The notes under the pieces are model-generated. The model ran no database searches, had not been told where the DNA came from, and was given only the letters and a program-made list of their open reading frames with translations. Positions 56,243 to 63,667 of a stretch of 64,000 bases of DNA are shown piece by piece. The stretch spans positions 60,659 to 124,658 of the forward strand of contig CAWANP010000018.1 of NCBI GenBank assembly GCA_963783445.1, read 5' to 3'. How positions within the stretch are numbered: position 1 is the first letter of the stretch; each line of letters starts with the position of its first letter. The DNA is from CAWANP01 sp963783445 (GTDB lineage: Bacteria > Chloroflexota > Anaerolineae > JAAYZQ01). Made by a program: the position numbers and the translations under genes.

Positions 56243-56298
56243 TCCTACTCAATCTACTCCTGACCGTGTGGTATTGGTTCGTGCGCCACGCGATCTAA
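56239..56298 (+). CDS. 19-residue hydrophobic peptide
   Basis: ATG 56239 overlaps the upstream TGA (ATGA). The peptide 'MILLNLLLTVWYWFVRHAI' is one membrane helix with a positive end. Support is the coupling and composition only. Confidence 0.35.
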   Translation: MILLNLLLTVWYWFVRHAI

Positions 56299-56300
56299 GC

Positions 56301-56373
56301 CCTATGCCCTTATCATCCCAAGCCCACAGCACAAGCAACCCGGACCAATCAAACGGGTTGCTTGTGCTTTAAG
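56301..56373 (+). promoter_or_regulatory. Two-box regulatory module 8
   Basis: CCTATGCCC and TTATCATCC (56301-56318) precede AATCAAAC at 56347 and TTTAAGA at 56368, 21 nt apart. The inverted repeat is the longest of the family: 13 perfect pairs (56330-56342 with 56354-56366), unlike the arms of any other module. TACCACAACAGAAGGGGG leads into the gene at 56404. Confidence 0.65.
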
Positions 56374-56403
56374 AGAGTACCACAACAGAAGGGGGCAAAA
56401 GAA

Positions 56404-57159
56404 ATGGCATTTACAGACAAAGAGTGGGAAAGCATCGAGGTCGGCCGAGAAGTCGGCGTGATCACCGGCCCAGGTTATGCCCCAACGCGCGACCACGCTA
56501 CGAAGGTCGGCAAGGTCGTCAAGAAGGTAGAGAGCGAGTGGGGTCCGTACTGCGTCATTGAGTTTGAGGATGGCACACAGGACACGATGCACAGCGTCAG
56601 AGACGCCAAGACGGAACGGGCCATCGGCTACTATCTGCTGGACGACGAAAAGCCAAAGATGGAACCATTGTCAGTCACATTCGCCAAAGAGGTCAACGAC
56701 GAAATATGGAGCGCGGCCAAGTGGTGCGCCAGGCGTGGCTACAAAGGGGAGCGTGGAGACCCGTTGCCCGATCTCATGTCCAGCCGGGCCTGTGACCGCC
56801 TTGACGCGAATATGAGATGGTTCCGGAAATTGGTCAAAGAGGCCAAGGCGGAGATAGAACCAGCGATGATGGATAAAGAGTTTCAGTCCATGGCGGACAA
56901 TCTGAAAGCCGGCACGGCCTGGCGCCTTACCCATGAGAAGCTGCCCGGCGGCGACACCGACCGGTTTGGCGACCTGGTCTGGCTACTGACCAGCATCCTG
57001 TCAAGCGAGTACCCGCAGATACCGGCCAAGGAGTATACCGTATTCCAACACCAGCCCGGCAGCAGGATCGGCGCGTCCATTGTCAAGCGTGTCGAGAACC
57101 CATTAGCGGAGCTGGAGAAGGTCCAGGCCAGGAGATGCCAGCGTGACCGTCCAGTGTAG
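56404..57159 (+). CDS. Unknown element protein (251 residues)
   Basis: From ATG 56404. The front part is beta-rich ('VGREVGVITGPGYAPTRDHA', 'VKKVESEWGPYCVIEFEDGT') and looks like a small SH3-type barrel; the rest is helical ('IWSAAKWCARRGYKGERGDP'). No family recognised. It heads a four-gene operon with overlapping ends. Confidence 0.6.
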   Translation: MAFTDKEWESIEVGREVGVITGPGYAPTRDHATKVGKVVKKVESEWGPYCVIEFEDGTQDTMHSVRDAKTERAIGYYLLDDEKPKMEPLSVTFAKEVNDEIWSAAKWCARRGYKGERGDPLPDLMSSRACDRLDANMRWFRKLVKEAKAEIEPAMMDKEFQSMADNLKAGTAWRLTHEKLPGGDTDRFGDLVWLLTSILSSEYPQIPAKEYTVFQHQPGSRIGASIVKRVENPLAELEKVQARRCQRDRPV

Positions 57160-57400
57160 CCGCTGTGGGCAGGAATGGTCCAGGCATCCAGCCTTGGAGG
57201 TTCCTTGTCCATTATGCGGAGCCAAGATCGGCCAGCGTTGCCGGCGCCCATCCGAGCACGAGTGCGTGATCCACCGGGACCGGGAAGCAGCGGCAGTCAA
57301 GGCCGGCGTCCTGGGCATCTGCCCAGGCCCACCCAAAGAGCAAGCCGGCCCGACCAGCCTGGCCGGCTTGCCACTATTTGAGACGAGAGGAGAGCTATAA
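57143..57400 (+). CDS. Small zinc-finger protein
   Basis: GTG 57143 gives 85 residues. 'VQCSRCGQEWSRHP' and 'VPCPLCGAKIGQRCRRPSEH' with 'CVIHRDREAA' form the Cys-x2-Cys pattern plus GxxC and a closing His, known from small phage and actinobacterial zinc-finger proteins. A nucleic-acid role is likely. It overlaps the upstream gene by 17 nt and the next by one base (TAATG). Confidence 0.65.
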   Translation: MTVQCSRCGQEWSRHPALEVPCPLCGAKIGQRCRRPSEHECVIHRDREAAAVKAGVLGICPGPPKEQAGPTSLAGLPLFETRGEL

Positions 57401-57687
57401 TGGCCAGAACCCTGAGCGGTATTCGGCCGCAAGACGCAATTGACGCGGCCCTTGTCGGGGCCATGGATGATAGTAATCGCCGGGAGAGAAGCGCCAAAAA
57501 GCTGGCCCTGGAGCAAGCGGTCGAGATGTGCCGGCTGGAAGCGCTGTTTGAAGCTGGCAAGTCGTCCCTGGGCCACGAAAAAGCGATCCGGGCATTTGCG
57601 CAGATCCAGGCCATGGTGGCAATTGAGACCATGAAAGAGATCCACCATGCGCGCCAGAGGCGCATCATATGCGGAGATGACTGGTAA
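57400..57687 (+). CDS. Small helical unknown protein (95 residues)
   Basis: Coupled to its neighbours by TAATG overlaps on both sides. Mainly helical and charged ('RRERSAKKLALEQAVEMCRL'); no family recognised. Confidence 0.6.
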   Translation: MARTLSGIRPQDAIDAALVGAMDDSNRRERSAKKLALEQAVEMCRLEALFEAGKSSLGHEKAIRAFAQIQAMVAIETMKEIHHARQRRIICGDDW

Positions 57688-57968
57688 TGGCTAACCGGCT
57701 TCTACTCGTAGCGCTACGCGCCAAGCCTCCATTCAGGGAGGGCCAGCGCGTTGCCCTGGTCGTCTACGATGTGAGCGAAAAGAACCCACAGAACGACGAA
57801 ACCGCGGCGGCGGTCCACGTGGCGGATCTGTCCGGCACGGTGATCGTGGCCCAGGACGATCCTCGGGTAGCGTTCGAGCTTGCTTTCCAGGACGGCAGCA
57901 TGGAAGAGTGGCAGCGCTGGCTCCGAGCCCCAGGCGCTCGAGAAAGCAATACCCTACGCGACCTTTAG
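57687..57968 (+). CDS. Small unknown protein (93 residues)
   Basis: Last gene of the operon. 'GQRVALVVYDVSEKNPQNDE' and 'VAFELAFQDGSMEEWQRWL' are typical segments. An alternative frame stays protein-like to about 58089 ('FSLRVEHWFFFGAVVPLSAN'), so an indel near 57940 may have cut the end. Confidence 0.55.
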   Translation: MANRLLLVALRAKPPFREGQRVALVVYDVSEKNPQNDETAAAVHVADLSGTVIVAQDDPRVAFELAFQDGSMEEWQRWLRAPGARESNTLRDL

Positions 57969-58102
57969 CCTCCGGGTTGAGCATTGGTTCTTCTTTGGCG
58001 CAGTTGTACCCCTGAGCGCGAACCGGGTGACCGGCGTCCGGCTCAAGGGCGAAAAGCCAGTACGCAGACGGAGGCCAGGCGCGAATTAGCACGCCCAAAC
58101 AA

Positions 58103-58134
58103 AACGGGAAAGGCTGCGAGATGCCTTCCCCGTT
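58103..58134. terminator. Hairpin between convergent transcripts
   Basis: AACGGGAAAGGC pairs with GCCTTCCCCGTT with one mismatch and an 8-nt loop, between the operon ending at 57968 and the minus-strand gene ending at 58225. Confidence 0.65.
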
Positions 58135-58224
58135 ATTGATAAGTGGGTGGATGACGGGGGTTGAACTACCCGGTATCCACCTAGCATCTTGTGTCTCGCT
58201 CTCGTACTTCCTTGTCAGCGAAGA

Positions 58225-58434
58225 TCACACTTTCGCTTTTTCAGGTACAGACCGGGGCAGTCGGCCGCCCGGTCCTTGGAGGGCCTTGATGCGCTCTACC
58301 TCGGCAGGGTCAATCATCCAGACGTAGTTGAATTGCTTTCCCTTGATTGTCCCATCTGTCAGCAGGCGGTACACGTGGTTGATGTGATAGCCGAGTTCAT
58401 CCGCTGCCTGTTGCGCCGTCAAAGGGCCGTCCAT
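58225..58434 (-). CDS. Excisionase/MerR-like helix-turn-helix protein
   Basis: A 69-residue protein from ATG 58434 with TAGGAGGG upstream. 'LTAQQAADELGYHINHVYRL' and 'TIKGKQFNYVWMIDPAEVER' are typical of small excisionase-fold DNA binders. It is transcribed against the rest of the element from a consensus promoter, which fits an excisionase or repressor. Confidence 0.75.
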   Translation of the reverse strand: MDGPLTAQQAADELGYHINHVYRLLTDGTIKGKQFNYVWMIDPAEVERIKALQGPGGRLPRSVPEKAKV

Positions 58435-58461
58435 CTGCCCTCCTAATGTTACTCCCTCCAC

Positions 58462-58490
58462 ATTATAGAAGCAAGTTATCTCTTTGTCAA
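58462..58490 (-). promoter_or_regulatory. Consensus sigma-70 promoter
   Basis: On the minus strand TTGACA (58490-58485) and TATAAT (58467-58462) are perfect and 17 nt apart, 28 nt upstream of the helix-turn-helix gene. Confidence 0.85.
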
Positions 58491-58567
58491 GTCTGCATAT
58501 GCGCTCGCTGCTTGGTGAGTCCCGGATCCCATGGACGATTGACCGACTCAACTGGCTAGTACGCGCA

Positions 58568-58822
58568 TTACCACCAGTTGTGCCCCCGCAAGGCGAAGAG
58601 AGTACCGGACGTGTTACTCACAATCTGGCTGTTATGGATGGTCACGGTGTCGGCCCCCTCCCCCGGCTCACCGAACTGGAAGTCGTTCAGGTCACCCGCC
58701 ACCAGCACCAGCGCGTCCGAGTCGGCGTCCAGGATCCCGCTCACGAATCGCGCACCACCTGGGCCTGAGCTTTCCGCTGCACCTCCGTGACCCGGATCGG
58801 CGGCCAGTTCACGCCGAACGGT
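58568..58822 (-). pseudogene. Remnant of an endonuclease/exonuclease/phosphatase-family gene
   Basis: Two frames joined by one indel near 58747 give 'VTEVQRKAQAQVVRDFVSGI', 'ALVLVAGDLNDFQFGEPGEG' and 'TVTIHNSQIVSNTSGTLFAL' before a TAA at 58570-58568. This is a piece from the middle of the same nuclease superfamily as the gene at 59082-60869, but a different sequence. Start and end are missing. The stretch 58823-59039 holds nothing recognisable. Confidence 0.6.
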
Positions 58823-59039
58823 GAGGCGGCGCGCTCACCGGACTGGGGGCTGGACTGGCTTCGCCAACTTCGATGGTTGAAGCAGATGAAGATGGAAGTC
58901 TAAGGAATCCATTGCTGGTTCTGCCATCGTCGGCCGCGCCCCCTGCTGTCCCAACGCTCTTTTCACAGGCGCCGGCTTAGGCAGGCGACAAGGCTTTGAG
59001 CTTTGGCCGTTACGCACAGGGGCTGCGGAAAGCGCCTTG

Positions 59040-59073
59040 CCCCCGAGGTGAGTTACGGTGCTCACCTCGGGGG
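59040..59073. terminator. 13-bp perfect hairpin after the secreted nuclease gene
   Basis: CCCCCGAGGTGAG pairs with CTCACCTCGGGGG around an 8-nt loop, 8 nt beyond the nuclease stop codon. No T tract follows. Confidence 0.7.
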
Positions 59074-59081
59074 AAGGATCA

Positions 59082-60869
59082 TCACTTGAATTTCAGGCTT
59101 ACGATCACCGGATCGTGGTCCGAGGCCCGGTAGGGACCGGGGGCGACCATGGAGGGGTCGTACCAATCGAGGAACCGAGGCTCGTCGGCGTTGATATGCC
59201 AGACCTCGGTCCGCTTGACCTGGTCCGCCATCGACGGAGTGGCCAGCGCATGATCCAACAGTCCTCGTCCGATCCACGGCGCTGAGAGGCTGGGGCGAAG
59301 TAATTGTACGAGTAGGGGTCATTGTCCCACTCGCGCACCAGGTTCACCAACTCGGTCTCGAAGGCGAGAACGGGATCCTCGTCGAGATACGCGTTCAAGT
59401 CACCGATGACGATCACGTCCGGATCGCCGGTCGCCTCAATCAGGTCATCGACCATCTCCAGCACGCGCTCGGCCTGCCCCACCCTCGTGGCGTTGAAGCA
59501 CGACTGGCCGTCATCCTGGTCCTCATCAGGCCGGACGCGCCGCTGCAACCCTTCGACTTGAAGTGGTTGTCGATCACGGTGAACGTCTCGCCGTTGAAGT
59601 CGAACGTCTGCGCAACCGGTGGACGGCCGAGGGGTCGGTCACGACCCGGCGGGACGGTATCGAAGATGGGATCGGCGATCGTCACGGGATCGCCAACCGG
59701 GGTGACCCGGTCGTTGCGGTAGATGATCTCGTTGCGGATCGGATACGCGTTGTAGTTCGAGCCCGCCAATCCACGACCAGACGTCCGCGCCTTCGGCCGC
59801 GTTAAGCGCATCTACCAGCGTCAGGATGGGCGTATGGGTGGGATCGTTCTCGATCTCCTGCAGCCCGATGATGTCGGCGCCGGTGCCCAGCAGTTCGGCC
59901 ACCAGCTTCTCGGTCTGGACGGCCAGCTGCTCGTGTGTGTGTGCACCCCGCGCCGCCGAGTCGTCGTCCAGTAGTTGAGGACGTTGGCGCTGGCCACCAC
60001 GAAGTTGCCCTTGGTCTTCGGCTCAGCGGGCCGAGCGTTCTGCGGAACGAACCTCACGGACGCCGGGTCTTGCGGCTGGATCCGGTAGTGGCCGTAAGAG
60101 TAGTTGATGGCTCCCACCAACGGATTGACAGTATCCCCCAATCGCAGCGTCCCCTCGTCGCCCGTATAGGGAACCGGATCCGGATCGGACCACGTCGAGC
60201 TGTCATCGAGCAGCACGCTGCGGGCCATGTTGTCCTGCAGCAAGCGCCTCCGAATCGGGCCCGGCCGGGTACTCGTTCGTCGGCTGCTCCACTACGCCCT
60301 TCTCGCCGAGCCATACCTCCCCGTAGCTGTGCTGATTGTACGTGTCGGTCACGAACAACTGGCGCGGGAAGCGTACGTACATGCCTTCATAGGCCTCGGC
60401 GTTGGCGTTGAAGTCCCGGGCGAACACGTTGGTCGCAACCGGCTGGAAACCGGTCTCGCAGACCGTGCCCGCGTCGAGATACTCCATCTGGGTGAATGCC
60501 AAACTGCTCGTCGATCGTCCCCTGAACCCGGACAAGATCGCCAACGGAGGGGTCGAAATATGGAGTCCAGTAATCGCGGTGGTAGACGAACAGGCCGTCG
60601 GAGGTGGCAGGATCGCCGTCACCTATCCGGTCCTGGATGAAGAACCCGCTCAGCTCGCGAACTCTTCTGCAAATCAACGGTGACGATTCCTTCGGTGACG
60701 ACCACGTCACCATGGAAATCGCTCTCCGCGCCATCACCTTGGATCTCATAGATCGGGTGAAGGGGTCGCCGCATTCGCCGAATTCATCTTCAGCCGAGAC
60801 GGGCGCCAAGCCGACCACCATGGACAACAGCAGTGCAGCAAGCAAGCAGATTGTTAGCCGCTTTCTCAT
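59082..60869 (-). pseudogene. Secreted ExeM/NucH-like extracellular nuclease, frameshifted
   Basis: From ATG 60869 (GGAG upstream) the protein has a signal peptide ('LLAALLLSMVVGLAPVSA'), an OB-type front domain ('LSGFFIQDRIGDGDPATSDG', 'VRVQGTIDEQFG') and an endonuclease/exonuclease/phosphatase domain: 'FVVASANVLNYW', 'GADIIGLQEIEND', 'VIVIGDLNAYLDEDP', 'ASDHDPVIVSLKFK'. Corrected length is about 596 residues. At least seven indels break it. It probably degrades extracellular DNA to release phosphate and nucleotides. It reads against the element's other genes and may be cargo or an older insertion. Confidence 0.7.
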
Positions 60870-61207
60870 TGTTGGATCTCCTTTCAGTTTGGGTATTTGA
60901 GCAACTTGCACAACACGTATCTACAGCCGCAAGATGCGACGAGTCAACATCTTACCATACACAGCCTCCCTTCAGCGTACCTGCGAGAGTTCGACGCACG
61001 TTGGGGTCAGTTTTCCTCCTCGCCCCGGATCGTGCCTCGGGCTGGGCAGAGCCGCGAGGCTTTTGTTTTGTCAGTGAACAAGTCGATTATAGCACCAGTC
61101 GATGCAAAGCGCAAAGAAAGGAACGGAAGAACGACCTAGCGCCAGCGCCTAAGCACTTCAGCTCGTGACTCCGTCGGTAGCTAGGGTAACAGCCTTTCTC
61201 CGAATTC
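60870..61207. other. Gene-free stretch upstream of the secreted nuclease gene
   Basis: No convincing gene, hairpin or promoter was found in these 338 nt, apart from the ribosome binding site of the nuclease gene at its left end. Confidence 0.4.
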
Positions 61208-61281
61208 CTATGCCCTCATCATCCTAATTCCATAGCAGCCCACACCGGCCAACCAATCAAACAGGCCAGCCAATCTTTGGG
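61208..61281 (+). promoter_or_regulatory. Two-box regulatory module 9 (degenerate second box)
   Basis: CCTATGCCC, TCATCATCC (61216) and TAATTCCATAG form the dyad; AATCAAAC at 61255 and TTTGGG at 61276 are 21 nt apart; GGCC arms flank the first box; CTCTACCAAGCACG resembles the leader. No plus-strand gene follows, so it may be a relic. Confidence 0.5.
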
Positions 61282-61323
61282 CTCTACCAAGCACGTAGCG
61301 GGAAGTGCGCGACGCAAAACCAG

Positions 61324-61356
61324 AGGCCCGACCCCCATCGCTGAGGGGCCGGGCCT
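61324..61356 (-). terminator. Terminator of the minus-strand helix-turn-helix gene
   Basis: AGGCCCG...CGGGCCT with an inner CCCC/GGGG forms a stem; on the minus strand TCTGGTTTTG follows. Confidence 0.6.
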
Positions 61357-61367
61357 TGGCTACCGGA

Positions 61368-61667
61368 TCATCCCAGGTCACTGTCGCCAGCGTCGGGGTC
61401 CTTCCTCGGTCGGCCCTTGGGATATCCCACCGGTGGGGGTTCAAACAACTCCAGCGCCCGGGCCGGTATCAGGCTCACCGTCCCCTTGCCGCTCCGGAGC
61501 GGGGTTTCCACTGTGGGGGGTAGCCCCTTTTGTACCCAGGCTTGAACCGTTCGCTTGGCCACCCCCAGCCGGCCGGAGTCGAGTGCCGGTACATCGACAA
61601 CGGCAATCGAGTGCGCTGGAACGAGGGCCAGTGCAAGAAGTAGACCACGGAGAGCAAGCCGGGCCAA
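61368..61667 (-). CDS. Small helix-turn-helix protein
   Basis: The core 'LDSGRLGVAKRTVQAWVQKG' and 'TVSLIPARALELF' is an excisionase-like helix-turn-helix; the tail 'GYPKGRPRKDPDAGDSD' has AT-hook-like GRPRK. The start is uncertain: TTG 61667 is the only start codon I see upstream in frame, it lacks a ribosome binding site and overlaps the first box of module 10; the family match begins near 61600. Confidence 0.55.
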   Translation of the reverse strand: MARLALRGLLLALALVPAHSIAVVDVPALDSGRLGVAKRTVQAWVQKGLPPTVETPLRSGKGTVSLIPARALELFEPPPVGYPKGRPRKDPDAGDSDLG

Positions 61668-61692
61668 TCAAAAGGCCGGCTCGCGCTTTCGT
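61657..61692 (+). promoter_or_regulatory. Two-box regulatory module 10 (degenerate second box)
   Basis: AATCAAAA at 61666 and TTTCGT at 61687 are 21 nt apart. AGCCGGGCC/GGCCGGCT arms flank the first box with one bulged base. Only a terminator follows, 20 nt downstream. Confidence 0.45.
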
Positions 61693-61711
61693 AGGCTAGT
61701 CCTGCCCCTTT

Positions 61712-61739
61712 GACCGGCGTTGTCGAGCCGGTCTTTTTT
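61712..61739 (+). terminator. Intrinsic terminator
   Basis: GACCGGC/GCCGGTC (61712-61718 with 61727-61733) is followed directly by TTTTTT. Confidence 0.8.
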
Positions 61740-61740
61740 G

Positions 61741-61790
61741 CCCTTATCATCCTAAGCCCAGCCAATCAAACGGCAGGCTCAGCCTTTAAG
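61741..61790 (+). promoter_or_regulatory. Two-box regulatory module 11
   Basis: TTATCATCC at 61744 with TAAG, then AATCAAAC at 61764 and TTTAAGG at 61785, 21 nt apart. Dyad and first box are only 20 nt apart here against 37-40 in most modules. Imperfect AGCC/GGCT arms flank the first box. Confidence 0.55.
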
Positions 61791-61848
61791 GTCTAACCTT
61801 ACAAACCGCACATATCGGCGTCGGACTAGGCTAACCTGTCAAGACTCG

Positions 61849-61906
61849 CGTCAGACTTCCATACGGCCAAGATCAACTATCCATGCGGTATGTGTGGTAT
61901 GATGGG
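61849..61906 (+). promoter_or_regulatory. Conserved 60-bp leader block, copy 2
   Basis: Closely similar to 48733-48792, ending TGTGGTATGATGGG (extended -10 shape). Both copies lie downstream of a two-box module that is followed by CCTTACAAAC. Confidence 0.5.
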
Positions 61907-61938
61907 TTTAAGATTAAATGACCGAAAGGGGCAGGGAA

Positions 61939-62175
61939 ATGCGCAGAGTCAGCCAGAGAGAGGCCAGGAATTCCGTCAAGGATTTTGCAGACTGCATGAG
62001 GGGCAAGAAGTTCCACGTCCACACCATCTACAACGGGCCGCGCGGGTTTGAGAATCACTGGGAGGCGACTTTCGCCAACTATATCCCGGCCATGCAGTTC
62101 GCAGAGCAGACCGCCGAGGAGCATCTGGAGTTCGAGACCCCATTTGAGTACGTGGCTGTGAGGTCAGAGGACTAG
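61939..62175 (+). CDS. Small unknown element protein (78 residues)
   Basis: ATG 61939 was chosen over ATG 61918 because AGGGGCAGGG lies just upstream of it. Contains 'VKDFADCMRGKKFHVHTIYN' and 'FEYVAVRSED'; no family recognised. Confidence 0.55.
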   Translation: MRRVSQREARNSVKDFADCMRGKKFHVHTIYNGPRGFENHWEATFANYIPAMQFAEQTAEEHLEFETPFEYVAVRSED

Positions 62176-62184
62176 GAGAGCAGG

Positions 62185-62222
62185 GCCGGCCAATCAAACA
62201 AAAGTCCGGCTCACTCTTTAAG
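62185..62222 (+). promoter_or_regulatory. Two-box regulatory module 12 (longer spacing)
   Basis: AATCAAAC at 62192 and TTTAAGA at 62217 are 25 nt apart, the only exception to 21. GCCGG/CCGGC flank the first box, and four extra A bases sit between the first box and the right arm. TACACCACACAGAAGG leads into the gene at 62251. Confidence 0.5.
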
Positions 62223-62250
62223 ACTACACCACACAGAAGGAGCGAGAGCC

Positions 62251-62584
62251 ATGCTGAAGGACAAGTTCGGACGACCGTTGACAATCGAGGCCATCAAGGA
62301 TATGTGGGAGGATGCCGAGATGTGCGCCAGCTACCAGAGTGGCATGACAGACCCGCTGGACGACAAAGCGGCCAATGCGTTCTACGAGGCCATGGCGCAA
62401 GCCGAGGCCAGAGGCGCGACAGAGGCCGAGATCGAGGCCGTCGCTGTGCCCATGCCCACCTGGACCTGGGTCGACGAGACTGCGCCACTGGCTCTACCAG
62501 GTGCCAGCCGTTCTTTTCATTGGCAACGTGGTACGCTTCTTCACCGAAGAGCCCGACTACAGCGCCCTACGGCCTTACGGCTAG
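62251..62584 (+). CDS. Small unknown protein, one frameshift
   Basis: From ATG 62251 (GAAGGAGC upstream): 'LTIEAIKDMWEDAEMCASYQ', 'FYEAMAQAEARGATEAEIEA', 'PTWTWVDETAP'. An indel near 62495 moves the frame to 'YQVPAVLFIGNVVRFFTEEP' and a TAG at 62582-62584. About 111 residues. No family recognised. Confidence 0.5.
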
Positions 62585-62596
62585 AGAAAGGAAAAG

Positions 62597-62968
62597 ATGA
62601 TGGAGATACAAGTCATTGAGATTCGCCAAGATCGACCCGCAGATATCCCGGACGGATGGCGCGTGTTCAACGCGCCGCGTCCTCTCTACGGCCAGATGGA
62701 CTGGCAAGGGGATTTTCTGAGCGGTATCTTTTACGTCGCAGTAGATCCGGCAAGCGAGATCTCGGCAGGGTTTATTGAGCGCAACCGGCAGCTTGACGCC
62801 AGGGAGCTGGTCTACATCAGCCAGGAGGAGTTTGACGCTCGTGTCGATGCCTACGGTCAAAAGATGGCCAATGAGTACGGGATCGACCTGGACGACTTTG
62901 ACCGCAAAGACGTCATCCACAGCTACCAGGACTGGAAGCGCCAGAGCGGACAAGACGTCCGCTGGTAG
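62597..62968 (+). CDS. Unknown element protein (123 residues)
   Basis: ATG 62597 after AAAGGAAAAG. 'MDWQGDFLSGIFYVAVDPAS' and 'LVYISQEEFDARVDAYGQKM' are typical parts; no family recognised. It follows the previous gene by 12 nt and ends before a clear terminator. Confidence 0.6.
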   Translation: MMEIQVIEIRQDRPADIPDGWRVFNAPRPLYGQMDWQGDFLSGIFYVAVDPASEISAGFIERNRQLDARELVYISQEEFDARVDAYGQKMANEYGIDLDDFDRKDVIHSYQDWKRQSGQDVRW

Positions 62969-62984
62969 AAGAACCGCCAGACAG

Positions 62985-63011
62985 AGGGCCGGCCATCGAG
63001 CCGGCCCTTTT
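62985..63011 (+). terminator. Intrinsic terminator
   Basis: GGGCCGGC/GCCGGCCC with a 6-nt loop is followed by TTTT, 17 nt after the stop at 62968. Confidence 0.8.
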
Positions 63012-63012
63012 G

Positions 63013-63143
63013 CGTTGTGCGGACTTTATCATTTCCAGCCCTCACTTTCCATTTTTGCCGTCTGCAGGTGGCTTTGCCCTTACCATCCTAAGCCCACAAC
63101 CCCGGGAAGAGTGACCAATCAAAGAGGCGGCTCAAGCTTTAAG
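63013..63143 (+). promoter_or_regulatory. Two-box regulatory module 13
   Basis: TTGTGCGGACTTTATC (63015-63030) repeats the start of module 6. TTACCATCC lies at 63080, AATCAAAG at 63117 and TTTAAGA at 63138, 21 nt apart. ACCACACAAAGGGAGG leads into the gene at 63173. Confidence 0.6.
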
Positions 63144-63172
63144 AAATCATACCACACAAAGGGAGGCAAGTC

Positions 63173-63667
63173 ATGAATGTATTTGTAGCGACGGAGAAAA
63201 CCCAGGGACAGAGGGCCAGCGACTTTTGCTTTGTACCAAACGGTGAGCTGGTGACTTTCGGAATGGTCTGCGACGGCAACGATGCCATAGACGGCGGTTG
63301 TGGTTGCCAGCGGAGCCTGACTGGAATCAAGTGCCTCAAGGGCACCACGACCGTTGAGGTTGTGGACTTTCCCCACATGGTTGAGACTGACCTGGCAGAG
63401 GTAGTCAAACGGTCCTACGTTGCTGGTGGTTGGGGCAAGCTGACCAGTAACGAGGAGTTGGCCGAGTGGTCAAGAGAAGAGGCCAAAGAACTTGCCCGGC
63501 TGGCCGCTGAGTTCGAGGTCGGCGCGATTGTAGAACGTCGCCGGAACAAATTCCAGACCCGGCAGGTTCCAGGCCCACTGGACCCGGCCAAGCTGCAACG
63601 ATCCAGAAGCAGATCACGAAAGGGAGTTGAGCCATGCTATTCCATCTGTCACACTACGACATTTTAA
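63173..63667 (+). CDS. Unknown element protein with Cys-rich centre, probable frameshift near its end
   Basis: From ATG 63173 (GGGAGGC upstream), 164 residues as read. 'DFCFVPNGELVTFGMVCDGN', 'GGCGCQRSLTGIKCLKG' and 'EEAKELARLAAEFEVGAIVE' are visible; I recall similar actinobacterial unknown proteins with CGCxRSLxGI. Near 63590 a shift would give 'TIQKQITKGS' and a stop at 63631, just before the next ATG, which looks more natural. Confidence 0.6.
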   Translation: MNVFVATEKTQGQRASDFCFVPNGELVTFGMVCDGNDAIDGGCGCQRSLTGIKCLKGTTTVEVVDFPHMVETDLAEVVKRSYVAGGWGKLTSNEELAEWSREEAKELARLAAEFEVGAIVERRRNKFQTRQVPGPLDPAKLQRSRSRSRKGVEPCYSICHTTTF

